From Dipteronia dyeriana (taxonomy: Eukaryota > Streptophyta > Magnoliopsida > Sapindales > Sapindaceae): DNA of 64,000 nucleotides. The translations under genes were made by a program, and so were the position numbers. The stretch spans positions 70,116,687-70,180,686 of the forward strand of contig CM065295.1 in NCBI GenBank assembly GCA_032871835.1, given 5' to 3'. The notes under the pieces were generated by a model. It was not told where the DNA came from, searched no databases, and saw nothing but the letters and a program-made list of their open reading frames with translations. Shown here one piece after another: positions 34,360-47,317 of the stretch; position 1 is the stretch's first letter, and each line of letters begins with the position of its first letter.

Positions 34360-34367
34360 TAGTCAGG

Positions 34368-36429
34368 TAGGAATGGGCATTAAGTTACGAATCAAACCGA
34401 ATCGAACCGAAAAAAGAATAATCGAATCGATTCGTAAAGTAATTCGGTTTAAATCGGTTTGAATCTTGAAAATCGAATTGATTTTCGGTTCAAACCGGTT
34501 TGAACCTCTTATAACCGGTTTGAATCTCTTATAACCGGTTTGAACCGAATAAACCGGGTATATAAGTAAAAAAAAACCTAATATTTTCTTCTTTACTCTC
34601 CACTTACACGACCAGCAGCAGCAGCAGCAGCCAAGTTCAACTTCTCTCTGGACTCTCAACCAGCCTTCTCAACACGTTCGAGCTGCTCTGTTTCTCAATT
34701 CCTCAACATCCGATCTGCTCCTACAACTACAAGGTTTGTCAATTTCTCTTCTTCTTCTTCTAATTTCTTCTTCTTCTTTTAATTTTCTTCGAATCAGAAA
34801 ATTAAACCGTAATTTTGTTAACCCACGAACCCTAATATTTTGTTTTTGTTTCACTGGCCGTCTTCATCGTCATTCACCAACCTTCCAGCTTCAGCTCATC
34901 TGATTTACTCTTCTTCAACTCTCCGATCTGCTTGAACAAGGCAAAGGTAAATTTTGATTTAGTTAGTTTATTCTTCTTAAACTCGTCCTAAACTGATTTG
35001 TGGATTTGTTAGTGTTTGATTTGTTGATTTGTGGGTTAACCAAGCTTGATTTGTTAGTGTTTGACTGTTTGTGGTTTAAAAATCCCTTCTCTGTCTAGCT
35101 TTCGATCTGTCTAATTCTGAGTCAGATGGGTTGAATTTGATCAGATTTCTACAATCTGATTTCGATCTTTGTCTTGTTAGTGTTTGTGGTTTAATTCCGT
35201 AGTGTACACAAAACTGATGTGATGGGTATGGGTTTTGTTCCTCTGGTTTTTGTTTCAATAATATTACAGGAATACAGCCTTTCAAAAACAAAACTGATGG
35301 GCTGGGTATGGGTGTATAATCTACGTATAAGATCAATATGTATATATATATATATAGTTTAATTTGTGTATAATCTGTGTGTAAATTCTTATTATTTCTT
35401 TGTATTTGAAATTGTTAATAGATGGAGATTGATCCTAATGTGGGTTCCGTGGAAGGATGTAGTGAATTGGGTCCAGAAACCTTAGAGAATTCAAACTCCA
35501 TTGGAAAAGGGAAGGTATCAGAGAAGGGTAAACGGGTAGGTGGTAGGAAAGGAAAAAAAATACTAAATTAGTATTTAATATTTAGGTGGAATTATCAAAT
35601 TTGTTTTATTTTTAATATTGTTATTTATTACTATATAAGTTTATTATTATTATTTTTTTGTCTTAATTTTAATGTAGAGTATGAAAGTGGAGTGGTAAAT
35701 GTTTCTATGGAGCAAAAAAATTAAGGAGGAATGATTGATGAAGCCGTGAATGTAAGCTTCTAATTGTTGGTATATGCATAATTTTCCACTATTATATGGA
35801 ACATAAAGATTTGAGTGACAAATGCATGTATAATTTTTCATTTTCTTAAATCTACAGACAGTAGGTGGAGTGATAAAATGGAATGCATTTTTTCTTGTGG
35901 ATTGTGGAATGTGGTGTGGAAACTAAAATTGAAATATTATTTTAGTTGACTACTCGACTAGTTGCAATTTTAATTTCGAGTTGGATTATTTATTTTTGGA
36001 GAGATATTATTATGTAACGTATTCTTATTAACTGTATTTTGAACTATTAGTTTGGAGTTTGGAATGAATTTATTAATAACTTATTATTATGTAATATGAT
36101 TTTAAGTTTTTAACTGATATAATTTTATTTTTTTAAAATTAGGTTTGGTTTGGTTTTTTTGTTTTTTGGGCTATTCAAATGGTCAAAATAAGTATCAAAC
36201 AGCCAAATAATGTTAAAAACAAGTTGAAAAGACTCATTAAGTTAGCCGACCCATTAGGGCCAAAACCTAATTGATTCGAACCGAATCGAATCGATCAAAT
36301 TCAATTCAATTCAATTCGGTTCACATTCTTATTAGGTTCAATCCGGTTCAATTTTAGAAGAATCGAAAAATGTTAGGTTCAATTCGGTTTTACCCCAAAT
36401 CGAATCGAATCGAACCGTGTCCACCCCTA
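34368..36429 (+). mobile_element. Internally deleted hAT element hAT2
   Basis: An exact 8-bp target duplication TAGTCAGG lies at 34360-34367 and 36430-36437. Ends are TAGGAATGGGC (left) and TAGGGGTGGAC (right, complement). Both subterminal zones are packed with CGAATCGAATCG, CCGGTTTGAA and AATTCGGTT words (34380-34555 and 36270-36415). The interior keeps a leader-like region (GCAGCAGCAGCAGCAGC near 34616, CT-rich exonic-looking stretches) and a short start of a coding region. No BED finger or transposase core is present, so it would need a transposase supplied elsewhere. Confidence 0.85.
35422..35571 (+). pseudogene. Truncated N-terminus of hAT2 transposase
   Basis: The ATG at 35422 opens a 49-codon frame, MEIDPNVGSVEGCSELGPE and on, rich in Gly and Lys at its end (GKGKVSEKGKRVGGRKGKK). 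It stops just where a basic linker and BED finger would follow in an Ac-like transposase. AT-rich DNA with no coding signal comes next. I infer that this is the leader of the parental transposase left by an internal deletion. Confidence 0.45.
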
Positions 36430-36732
36430 TAGTCAGGGAACATATTAAATGCATATTCTAATTAAAAAAAACATAAAAAAATAAAAAGGAAATACACATG
36501 CAATGTAAATAAAATAAGATCCTACTTAAAATTTAACTTTCGGAGCTTTAAAGAAGAAAAACATCTGTTACCGAGTACAAATCAATCGTAAAAACAAATT
36601 CTCTTTAAATATTAACAATTATATAATTCTTAAGAAACTTGTCATCCATCTTGTTGTGCAAAGACGTTTTGACAAGTTTCATATCCGAAAATAAAACTTA
36701 ATTTGACAACATAAACTTTAAAATAAAAAATA

Positions 36733-38252
36733 AGGGAAATTATCATTTTGGTTCCTATATTTTGGCCGACAATGACATTTTTAAATGTCTTTCCATTTTT
36801 CATTGGGTGGTCCCTATATTTTCAAAAAACACATCAATTTAGTCCCTCTGACCAGTTTTTTAATGGTCAACCCTAACAGAAAATTGTGAATGACTATTTT
36901 AACCTTAGTCATTTATTTATTTTTTAAAAATAAAATAGGGAAATTATCATTTTGATCCCAATATTTTGGCCGACAGTGACATTTTTAACTGTCTTTCCAT
37001 TTTTCATTGGGTTGTCCCTATGTTTAAAAAAACACATCAATTTAGTCTCTTTGACTAATTTTTTAACAGTCAACCCAAATAGAAAAGGATGAATGACTAT
37101 TTTAACATTAATCATTTATTTTCTTTTAAAAATAAAAGAAAAGAAAAGAAAAGAAAAACGAAAAATGAAAAAGGAGAAAGACAAAAAAAAATAGAAAAAT
37201 AATATTATATGGAAATAATAATAAAAATATCTTAAATGGATATTCACCATTATATTATCTTCATTAATGGATATCATGAACACAAACCTATATCATCAAA
37301 GCCAAACTCAAAAAAAATAAAAAATTGTTGATGTTAAGAATAAATATCTGAGAGATAAATCTCCATTATTGATGAAACAGCAAAACAGTCGTCATCATCA
37401 ATTAAAGAAAATTTTATATCTCCATTTTCTTCTTTAATCATCATCAACAAATAGAGGTTCAAATTACATATTATTCATGAATAATAATAATAAAAGGAAT
37501 ATCTCTTTTTAATTGTGGGAGTAATTGTTCAAAAAACATTTATAATTCTTGATTCCAGATCTCTTAAAGCCTCCATTAAAACCCCAATTCCAAATCAGTC
37601 AGGCAACCACCACCACAAACCTAGGTTTGTAGGGATGGTGACAATGATTTTTTTTTTCTGGGTTACTAGTTAGTGTAATAGGTTGTTTGTGAATTTTGTG
37701 TAACTGGTGTAATTGTGGAGATTTTGATTCATTTTAATTTTTAGGTTTTGATCCATATTGATTGTTGATTTTAAAATTATATTGTTTTTAAAAAATAAAT
37801 AAAAAATTATTTTTAATTAAATATTAAAATTAATTTAAAACATTATTTTGTGTTATATATATGACACGTGACATTTTATATTGTTAAAGATAAAAATATC
37901 TTTAAAATTGTTAAGTTTGAATAACGATTGACCAATTAAGGGACTAAATTGATGTTTTTTTTTAAAACATAGGGATTACCCAATGAAAAATGGAAACACA
38001 GTTAAAAACGTCATTGTCGGCCAAAACATAGGGACCAAAATGATAATTTTCTTTTTTTTTTTGACACGTGGGATGTTATATGGTTAAAGACTAAAACACC
38101 CTTAAAATTGTTAAGTTTGACTAACGATGACTGGCTAAGGGACTAAATTGATATGTTTTTTAAAACATATGGTTCACCCATTAAAAAATAGAAATACAGT
38201 TAAAAACGTCATTATCGACCAAAACATAGGAACCAAAATGATAATTTCCCTA
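36733..38252. mobile_element. Mutator-like element with doubled inverted termini
   Basis: The left arm has two tandem copies (about 36733-36930 and 36937-37135) of a sequence starting GGGAAATTATCATTTTG, then ATTTTGGCCGACA, TTTTTCATTGGGT and ATCAATTTAGT. The right arm (about 37865-38060 and 38070-38252) has two inverted copies ending ACCAAAATGATAATTTCCC. Flanks on both sides are A/T-rich and similar (AAAATAAAAA), so a 9-10 bp duplication is possible but not provable. The unique core (about 37200-37850) has no clear gene. Long inverted termini fit Mutator-like elements. Confidence 0.65.
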
Positions 38253-40403
38253 AAAATAAAAATAAAACTAAAACTAACAAGTTTCTCATACCGACGTCTA
38301 TATATATACCTTCACAAATCAAAAAACTATGAAAACTCATAAAACTGAAATTTTTGGAGACTTGAATATTAATTTATATGGTAAATCTAATGCTTTTGGT
38401 TTGTTGTTAAAGGGTTAAAAATTTTCAATTTGATTTTTGAGTCGGTCAAGGGTTACAATTTCTCAATTTGATCTTTCACTTGGTTAAAGAACACAATGAG
38501 CTTTAATGAGTTTAATGAGTTTGATTTATATTTTTAAGTTATTGGATTATTATTAAGATAAAGAAAAATATAGTAAGCTAAGTCAGAATCAGAATTCGAT
38601 TGGAATATACTTAGAATTAAATGGAGTATATTTAAAACTATTAAAAAGCGTTTTTTTTCTTTAAAAAGCTAGCCATGCCTAATTTCACCTCTAGTTCCTT
38701 CTATTCACTTCCAATTTATTAATAAATAAATAAATAAGAAAATTTTAAATCAAACGACTAACCAAAATATATAATTTCACTACAATGAAATCTAAAAAGT
38801 CTTATATTTTTATGGAATTTAAAACATTTATCGAGCTAATCTTTGTCCAGACCTAAATATATTGACAAGTAGGGATAGGTGTGGGAGCCCATTGGGACGA
38901 GTCCCCTGCCCCCACCCCCACCTCCATTCCTTACCATCCCTCAACCTAGCCCATAAAACCCCATTTGTGAGAATTGGGGATGGGGGTGTTTGGTGGGAGG
39001 TTCCCCCACCGTGTCTCCCATTTCAATCCCAATTTCCAATCCAAAATTTCAGAATTTGGAATTCGATATCTTGCTATCACAATCTTACGTTTTTTTTTTA
39101 TCCTTTTTTGATAACCAATCTAAAAAATAATCAAAATATATAATCTGAAATATATAATTGGTATAATTAATCTAAAATAAATATATAAAATATAACTTAA
39201 AAAAATTAATATATTTACATAATTTGTCTACCAAGGTTAGAGACTTTGAGTAAATTTTTTTGAAAAGAAAATAAAATAAAGTTCTACTGCCCCCACCCTC
39301 AAACCCCATTTAAGGGTGTCAATTTACTTCCATATGGGGATAGGGTGCCTATGGGGAAATGTCCATCCACGGTGTTATATGTAATCAATGGTTGAGATTT
39401 ATTTCTTTTATTTATTTCACTTTCATTATCTTTAAGTATAAAAATATTATTTTAAATATTTTAGATCAAGCTAAATGAGCTTAACATATCATCTTTGTAA
39501 TGGTTAAGATTTATTTCACTTTCATTATCTTTAAATATAAAATATTGTTTTAAGTGCTTTAGATCAAGACAGATCAGCTTAGCATATCATCTTTGTAATG
39601 GTTAATCAGAGAAGCCACATAATTAAGCACATAAGCAGAGAATGACATTTTATCCTAATTGGTGCATTAATTCATTTTGACAGTGAGTTGGTATTATAAT
39701 TATCGGTAATACTATATGCACAACCCAAATGTTGTGTCTAGTTGATTTTATCAACCACATGGATTATGAGATTATATATTAATGATGTGGTTGATACAAA
39801 GCAACTTACCAAATCATATAGATATTTTTTATGGGTACATAGTTTAGTATATAATATCTATTTATCTATTTATAACTTTGTACTTAGTTTGCCAAATCTA
39901 TTTATATATAATTGCAGTGTAATTACCGCCTTAATTGAAATACAAAGTTAAAATATGCAAAAGTATATAAGAACGTACCATGTTTTAAATTTAGATTTAA
40001 CTTTTTTTTTTAATAAAAATTACTTAAACGTGATCTCATGTAGATAGAGTTGAAACCCCACTTTTGGGTCATAATATTAGGGTCTTATTAGATTAAAACC
40101 AATAATCAATGAGTGACAGGGATGCAAGAACTCTATTCAATGCACCACTTCCACTTGTATACCCTCACATACACTGTCATCTTTAAAAAAATATCAATGA
40201 ATGGGGCATTGTCAAATTATCTTAACATTAAGGATTTCTTTCAATAAAATCAACAACACTCAATCAGGTCGCACCATATAAATTATGTGGCACATTCAAG
40301 ATAGTGACAAAAGGTTGGATACCACAAGCATAAGCCAGCTAATTTAGTGAAAATCCATTGTAAAATAGATACACCTTAGATAATTTACTATTTTTTTTAG
40401 TGT
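38253..40403. other. Intergenic with a GC-rich pair of blocks
   Basis: Mostly AT-rich. Two G/C-rich blocks at about 38875-39020 (GGGATAGG, CCCCTGCCCCCACCCCCACC) and 39285-39375 (CCCCCACCCTC, GGGGATAGGG) look like the subterminal zones of a small hAT-type element, but I find no matching target duplication. A tandem pair of about 110 bases (ATTTATTTCACTTTCATTATC) lies at about 39400-39600. No gene is seen. Confidence 0.45.
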
Positions 40404-41410
40404 TGTTAGCAATAATCATTACGTGGAAGTGTTACACAATAGTCATAAACAAACAATAAACAATGTCTATGCAGAGAAATAAAATGAAAAGGCAAACAAT
40501 CCAATCACAAACATAAAATTTTTAGTTAAAAACTCTAGGACAGAGAAGAATCACGGTTGTCAGGACGATACCAAAATAGATATCCACTTGTAGCAATTTC
40601 TTACGACTACATGCTCAAGCATCTCTCTCTAAAACCCTAAACCCCAATTACAACCAATGCCTACTTTTGAGATCTCTCTAGGTGATTGCTCTTTGCTCCG
40701 CTCTACACATAATAACCTAGTATTATAATATATTTATACTACAGCAGTAGGGCGGTTTGAAACCTAGCTACAAGAAAACCTTTTTTTATATGCACAAGAA
40801 CTTTCTTGTTCCACATAAAGAGAAACTCTTTTCCTTCACCCACAAGAACTTTCAAAAGAAAATCATTCATGATCCGTACAACTTTCTTGATTCGTGCAAA
40901 AACGTCGTTACCACAGTCTGAACCGCGGTTTGCAACCCACACCCTGTACCGCGGAATATCTTAAGAACTACCGCTCATAATATCGTGATTTATGTCTTCT
41001 TGCCTTTTCCGCAGTCTACACTACGCTAACCTCACTAGAATTGATTACAGACTGCACTACTGTTGGTGCACCGCCGTAGCTTACAGATTCCTCCTCTATT
41101 TGCACTTTCCTTCCTTGTGATCTTCAAGCTTCAAAACCTCTCTAAACAAGAACTCCGACTTCAACACGTTTCCCACGTCTTTAGGAATTTTCATCTTCTG
41201 CATTAGTTGAATCCATTTGAGCAATCATAGGAATACAAGCCATACCTGTCTCTTTTATGGCGAGAATTTTCAAAACCTTCATCGTAGCCACGACTTTCTA
41301 TATCGAGAATCACCATACCCTACCATAAAGGTATAACCACTTAGGAACGAACCATCTTAAGATTTCTTCTGGAACATGTCGAAATAACCTGCTGAAATTA
41401 TGGTGCAACA
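40404..41410 (-). repeat. C1 3' LTR
   Basis: About 1007 bp, starting TGTTGCACC and ending TGCTAACA on the minus strand. Its 40404-40850 part matches 44911-45352, with shared blocks AAACAATCCAATCACA, GAGATCTCTCTAGGTG and CATAATAACCTAGT. Confidence 0.75.
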
Positions 41411-41642
41411 TAATCTAAAACCTTAACCATCGACAACCTGTCCACCACACACCTCACATAACCATCTAACCAATGTCCATGTGCAAACTTGTGGACCCTC
41501 TATCAGCAACATACCTCTTCCATGGAAACTAACGGCATGCCACGAGGATTTTCTTGCCCCTTTAAAGGGCATTGTTATAGTCTTCATACTTAAGAGAGGT
41601 GATTGCCGGATCCCCCTCTTAGCAGCCTTTAGCAACAGTTGC

Positions 41643-41669
41643 TTATTATTATTATTATTATTATTATTA
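41643..41669. repeat. ATT trinucleotide repeat
   Basis: Nine ATT/TTA units in the spacer between the solo LTR and the C1 3' LTR. Confidence 0.9.
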
Positions 41670-41729
41670 TGGCAATCATTTCTCATATTTCCAGATTTTC
41701 CATACCCCTAGCCGTTAGGTTTTAGATAA

Positions 41730-44140
41730 TGTTGGCATTAATTCCATATCAAAATGATGTTTACTTATAATGATTCAGTTGTTTAGTTCATGATGATTCA
41801 AGCTTCAAAGAATAAATAACAACTGGTCAAAGCAAGTTCAAGTCTAAAGAGAAAGAATGCTTCATGGTTCTACAAAGGTATATTTAGACCTTTTTTTTCT
41901 CTTTCAAGGCTTAAGGCACACACACACACACATATCATACATTTGTGTCTCTACATCATTGTGCACCATTTATAACACATTCACACACTTGAAGTTGAAT
42001 GCTCATGCATTGGTATGAAAATAACATGTTTTGAAAAATACATGATTGGAGACTATGTCTATGTAGTTTGCATTCTTATGTGAATTGTGTTTGTATGTGT
42101 ATAAGTTTGTAAAACATGGATATTGAACTTGATTTCAGTCTTAAATCATTCTTGATTGAGTTCCAAACACTTTGGTTACTCATACTCTTAATTTCAAGTT
42201 CTAAGTCAAAAGATATGATACTTTCCAGTCATGTTGTTTATATTGTCTACGTATTCATATATCGAGTCAAATTCTTATTTTCTGGGTTGAGTATCTTATA
42301 TATCTATGTTCATGAGAGAGTTACGGTTCGTAATCTGCAAACAGATTCAAATTCCAAGTTCGGAGGCCTGAGAATGGTCGAAGAACGCTAAGGGAACTCG
42401 CGAGGAAAAGAAGTGCAACCAAGCACTCTTTCCCGAGATGGTCTTTGGGCATCTCTGGGCAATGCCCGAGATGGACAAGCTTCATCACGGGCAGCAAGTA
42501 TGCTTGGTGTCTTCATGCCCTCTTTGGTCATTTCACATGTATTATTTTCCCTCTCCTTTATATTCTCTTTCCCTCTCACTTTTCATTCTAAGAAGAGATT
42601 CAAAATTTGAGTGCATAATTTTCTTTCAAACTTTTCTCACCTTCCAAACATCATAACTTCTTTATCTGAACTCCGATTTGAGTGATTCGAAGTTGAGAGT
42701 ATTTGTCTATTCATCCTCCATCTTTTCACTGAAGGTTTGAGTTAGTTTTTTTGCTTTTTTAGGGTCTATCCTCTCAAAAACAGGATTGCACCAAATCAAC
42801 TAAGGTATTGATTTTCTCTTAAAGTTTTCTTTTAAAACTTGGTCAATCACCTTGGGTTTTCTTTTTCAATGAATGTATGTGTATTTTGATTAATTTGATT
42901 TGAGTTTTGAACTCATTCAAAGATAGTTTGCTTTTCAATTGAAATCTCATATGTTGAGTTAGGATTTGATTTGCCTATGTTTTCGCATGTTTGGGATTGT
43001 ATTATGCTAGCTTTGCATCTAGAACTATTTTGTGATCTTTGATTGATTGATTTTGAAGAAAAATAGTTCTCACGTGTATTTGGCTCTCTTTGGCCGAAGT
43101 TTCAATATGATACATGTGCATGTGTTCATGTGAGCTATTCATATGCTTTATAGATTTTATGAATAGGTAATATGCTTTATGCTATAAATCAACATGACTT
43201 GATCATATGATTTTAGCTTATTTTTATATGTGAACAAAACTTGTTTTGTGTTCTTGAATGATCATATGTTGATTTTACAAGTTTTGTATTCATGAATGAA
43301 TATAGTTAATGTGATTACATTGTATACTTTACATATTATCTAGATTTGTCATTCATGCATTAAAACTAGATTATCTTGATAAATGGACTTTCATGTTTAG
43401 ATCTAGTTCCCATAGAATGTGTCGATTATCATTTTCTATGTTGCGTGCTTGTTTGTATATCATGCATTCATGATCACATTAGATGCCTTGTGAAAAGGAA
43501 ATTTTGACAATATGAGTGAGGCCTATGATTTGTTGAGCAAGTGGAAGTCACATTTCTTAGAGTGATTCTTTGGTTTGTGTAAGTGGAAGTCACATTTCTT
43601 AGAGTGAGTCTTTGACTTGTGCATTAGAAGTCACATGTGGATAGTGATTCTTCAAGTTGAGCGTGGAAGTCTCGACAAGAGGTGTGAGGCTTCGAAATAT
43701 TGAGCAAGGTGGCAACAAGTTCATTGAGTATGATAGAAGGCTAGTTTCTAGGTGAAGGGGTCACTTGAGAGATTGTACTCATTTTATCTACTTGTGGATT
43801 GTGTGTGCCGGTGGTTGTGGATTCAACCCGTGAATGTTTCCTCTTAGGAGTTTACCACTTAAATATCTTGTCAACTTTCTCTAAACTCTATCTCTTATAT
43901 TTGTATGTATAATTGATATGTTTTGAATATTATGCTTTGTAATTAGACTTCCATATTATATCTTAGTTTGTGTATGTGTTGATTGTATCACATTCTTTAT
44001 ATTTTGTATATTGATTAATTGCTATTGATTGATATATATTCTCTGATACAATCAATTTAAAGGGACAAACTTCTGTTTGTTTCAAGGGAGTCGAAAAATG
44101 TATCTAACTTATTCACCACCCTCTAGGTTAGCTTTGAGCA
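41730..44140 (+). mobile_element. Solo LTR of a Copia-like element
   Basis: It starts TGTTGGCATTAATTCC and ends CCTCTAGGTTAGCTTTGAGCA. No primer site follows and no internal retrotransposon sequence is present. The 'ATTCACC-CCCTCTAGGTTA' motif before its end is shared with the LTRs of elements A and B, so it is probably a related long-LTR family. Flanking pentamers GATAA (41725-41729) and TTTTA (44141-44145) do not match. It interrupts C1 gag. Confidence 0.65.
43540..43665 (+). repeat. 42-bp tandem repeat in the solo LTR
   Basis: Three copies of a unit beginning AGTGGAAGTCACATTTCTTA, at 43540, 43582 and about 43624, the third being diverged. Confidence 0.8.
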
Positions 44141-44863
44141 TTTTACCGTGTTTGTATTTTCAAAGCAAATGACTTTTTTCTTGGAGTTTCCATTCTTCCT
44201 ACTATAAACTATAAATGCAGAATTATCTGAAGATGTACCTTCACTTTTTAGCCTTCCTAGGCGACTAACTTATTCGCCACATCCCCCAGACCTATAGTCG
44301 AACTCCAATGCATCAAAAATAGGCTTCATGTGTGCATAGAACCATCAAAAAGACCAGATGAGTCTTAACCATTTGTCCTCATCAACAATTTTAACTCTAT
44401 TCAACTATAATTTGAAAATAATCCGATTGAGCACTCCCAAATGATTAGAAACTTTCATATCTTCAAACATTTGTAGCAAGTGAAACTACTTATTCAGGTA
44501 GAGTTGGTTGTAGACGTTCTTCGCTTGATATAATTCTTCAAGCCTCTCCCAAAGTTCTTTCCTAGTAGATGTTCTTTGAATATTTGCAATAACATTCTTG
44601 ACAAGACATAACCGTATCGCACTTGCAACCCTTGGATCAAACTCCTCTCAATCATCATTGCTCATCACAGGTTTTCTTGAACTAGTACCAATTGCTTTTT
44701 ACTTAGAGTCTCTAGAGCCTCAAAGGGTTGACTTTCCCTTCAACGCCTTGTGTAATCGTAATTAGAATAATATATCTTTGAACTAAACTTGCCATAAGCC
44801 AAAATTGATCTTCTTATCAAACTTCTCAATATCAAATTTCATTGAACCTATACTCCCAGACAT
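44141..44863 (-). pseudogene. C1 gag, N-terminal part
   Basis: The ATG at 44863 gives MSGSIGSMKFDIEKFDKKIN, then FGLWQV. A Copia Gag helical region follows: RVASAIRLCLVKNVIANIQ, KELWERLEELYQAKN, then VKIVDEDKWLRLIWS. Near the break it reads SDNSAFIVYSRKNGNSKKK and VICFEN, where intact relatives have the CCHC knuckle. The zinc ligands are already lost here. Stops are frequent. The frame ends at the solo LTR junction and does not resume on the other side. Confidence 0.8.
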
Positions 44864-44896
44864 AACCATTTGTCTAAACCGCTATTAGGAAACTTG

Positions 44897-44910
44897 ACTC
44901 TAATACCATA
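44897..44910 (-). promoter_or_regulatory. C1 primer-binding site
   Basis: On the minus strand, ATGGTATTAGAGTC follows the LTR end GCTAACA. It resembles TGGTATCAGAGC with a few mismatches, again the initiator tRNA-Met type. Confidence 0.55.
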
Positions 44911-45352
44911 TGTTAGCAATAATCGCTATGCTGAAGTGTTATTCAATTGCCTCAAATAAATAGTAAATAATGTCTATGTAGAGAAATAAAATGAAATAGA
45001 AAACAATCCAATCACACAAACATAAGATTTTTATATGGAAACACAAGAACATGGAAAAACAATGGCTGTCAGGACGACAAGAGAAAAGATATCTACTATA
45101 TAGCAAATTTTTACAACTACACACTCAATAATCTATCTTTAAAACCCCAAACCTCAATTACAATCAATGCCTACTCTTGAGATCTCTCTAGGTGTTTCCT
45201 CTTTGCTCAACTTTACACATAATAACCTAGTTTTACAATACATTTATACAAGAGCACTAGGGAAATTTGAAACCTTCAAGGAAACCTTCTCATATACGCA
45301 CAAGAACTTTCATGTTCTACATAAAAAGAAAATCATTTCCTTCACGCACAAG
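44911..45352 (-). repeat. C1 5' LTR, truncated
   Basis: It matches the inner 440 bases of the 3' LTR. Similarity ends at CACGCACAAG (45352), beyond which the sequence is unrelated. Confidence 0.7.
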
Positions 45353-47312
45353 TTTAAATGTGGTAGAAATAATTCTTTATTTAGTCTAAAAATGTTCACA
45401 ACTTAAGATATAGGTTGGACATCTTATCTGAATTAAAGTTGTGGGTCTTTTGTTTTCAATTGGGAAGTGATAAGTCTAGAACCACCAAGTGAAAGAATTT
45501 GAACAAAAGACCTAGTACATATGACGTATTAAACGGATCAAGTGAATAGTATATTTCGATTTTACTCTGAATGGAATAATACATTCACAATAGAGCAATT
45601 GAAATATCTATCTTAATCCTGAGCAAATAATGTACCATATGTATTATGACTTGTAACATTTGAGTTATCAATAGGTACGAACACAGAATAACGGTTTAAT
45701 CTCGATAGTTTGGCGTTATTGATTCATATGTTACAACGGACATATATTTATAGATATGAACATCATGGCTCTTATAATCAAATAAAAGTAAATGTCATCT
45801 TATGGATCTTACGAGGACTTGAATAAAAATTCTTGATTCCGACTTCTGAGTATTCAATAAGAAATTACTAAATCATGATTTATGATAAATCAAAATTATC
45901 CATTAAACGTAAGGTCAGTCCTAAATAATAAAATAATTAATAATGAATCGGTCAAAATACATTTTAATTATTGGTATTTTTTTTCATGAAGATACATATT
46001 TTAGACAATTACTTAGGGTAAAAATATTTAATATATTTTATTTTACTTCAAGAGTGCTATTTCAGCTTTTTAGTGTACTAACTGAAATTAGTATATTTGG
46101 ACTCAATTAATTAACATTTAATTGATAATTGGGCCAAATATATTGGAGTTGTAAATAAAATAACTCATGGATCCACAAACTTCACAAGTTAAATCGGATC
46201 ATCTAAAAAGAACCTATTGAGTCAAATGTTGGGTTCCAAGATAAAAATCCATCTTATTTCTGTTATTTTATTTCCCAATAAGAATAGAAAATAAATCAAA
46301 ATAAGATTTTAATGGAAAAATAAATAAAATAAAATAAAAAACAAAAGACTTCCAATAAGATTAGACTTATTAAATCACAATAGGATTTGTGACTCTTGTG
46401 TCTATTGAGAAAACAAATTATTCTTTTATAAACCTGTAAACATGTGACTCAAGAGAATGTATAGATTTTAACTCCAAACTTGTCATTCTTACTGGCGTTG
46501 ACACAAGCTTGAAAGTGAGTTGTAAGTGTCAAATTCGATTTGAGCTTTTAATCATTTTCTTTAAGTATAATAAGTGGATTTACACATTGGTTCAAAGAAA
46601 AAAAAGCTCACACTCCTAAGTGATTCGATCTTATGCTAAGTGCGGAAGATTTGCAGAGACTAAACTACAAAGGTAATCTCTAAGGGGGGGTATATTCGAT
46701 TAGGTTTTCAAAAGACTTTTAAAGGCTTTTTTATGTGGATGACTTTTGTAGATTTCATGGAATTTTATAGACTTTGAAGAATTATTGAAAAACTTTTAGA
46801 AACTTTCATTTCAAAAGATTTTCATAGAATTTATTTTAAAAGACTTTCATTGATATTTATAGACTTTCATTAACTTTTAAATATAATATGTAATTTGTTT
46901 TAGAAAAATTATATATATTTTTCATGTCAATAAAATATTTTTTCGAAATAATAAAAAATAAAATCATCGTTAATTAAACTTGACAAAAGCATTCATGACT
47001 TTATACGTGATTTTAAAAAATTTATGTCTTTTATTATATTTTGCATCATAAAGAAAGTTATACACCATTTTTTTTTTTAATAATTAGTCAAAATTTTACT
47101 TGTTTTTCATAATTAGTCAGAGTGTTAGAAATTTTCTTTTAGAATAAATGTAACATACCAACAAACGTTTACATATCTCTATGAAAGTATGACGATATTT
47201 ATAAAAAATCTACATAAAATTAATTTAAGTTAATAATAAAATATAAAAACCGCACCTAGTTGTTGAACAAGACTCATGCCTAAAAGTGAGTAGTTTGATA
47301 TTAATCATAACT
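45353..47312. other. AT-rich region, nothing certain
   Basis: No coding domain is seen. A stretch at about 46520-46690 (GTGCGGAAGATTTGCAGAG) is less AT-rich and recalls retrotransposon LTR ends, but I found no partner copy. From 46684 a sequence starting GGGGGGGTATATTCGATTAG, rich in AAAGACTTT words, resembles 60396-60640. Confidence 0.4.
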
Positions 47313-47317
47313 ACATG

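Larger units (their letters stand above)
40404..45352 (-). mobile_element. Copia retrotransposon remnant C1
   Basis: The minus-strand order is truncated 5' LTR (45352-44911), primer site, gag start (44863-44141), then a foreign solo LTR (44140-41730), a short 3' spacer and a full 3' LTR (41410-40404). All of pol is missing. Its gag resembles the Copia Gag of Tork-like elements in keeping a KFD-NFG-W start. The outer 5' end is lost, so no target duplication can be tested. Confidence 0.75.

Noticed and set aside
38875..39375. Small hAT-like element with G/C-rich ends
   Set aside because: The end blocks look like hAT subterminal zones, but I could not find a pair of inverted ends with a matching 8-bp duplication.
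45400..46690. Possible solo LTR
   Set aside because: The final part resembles LTR ends in composition, but there is no partner copy in the window and no clear TG start or target duplication.
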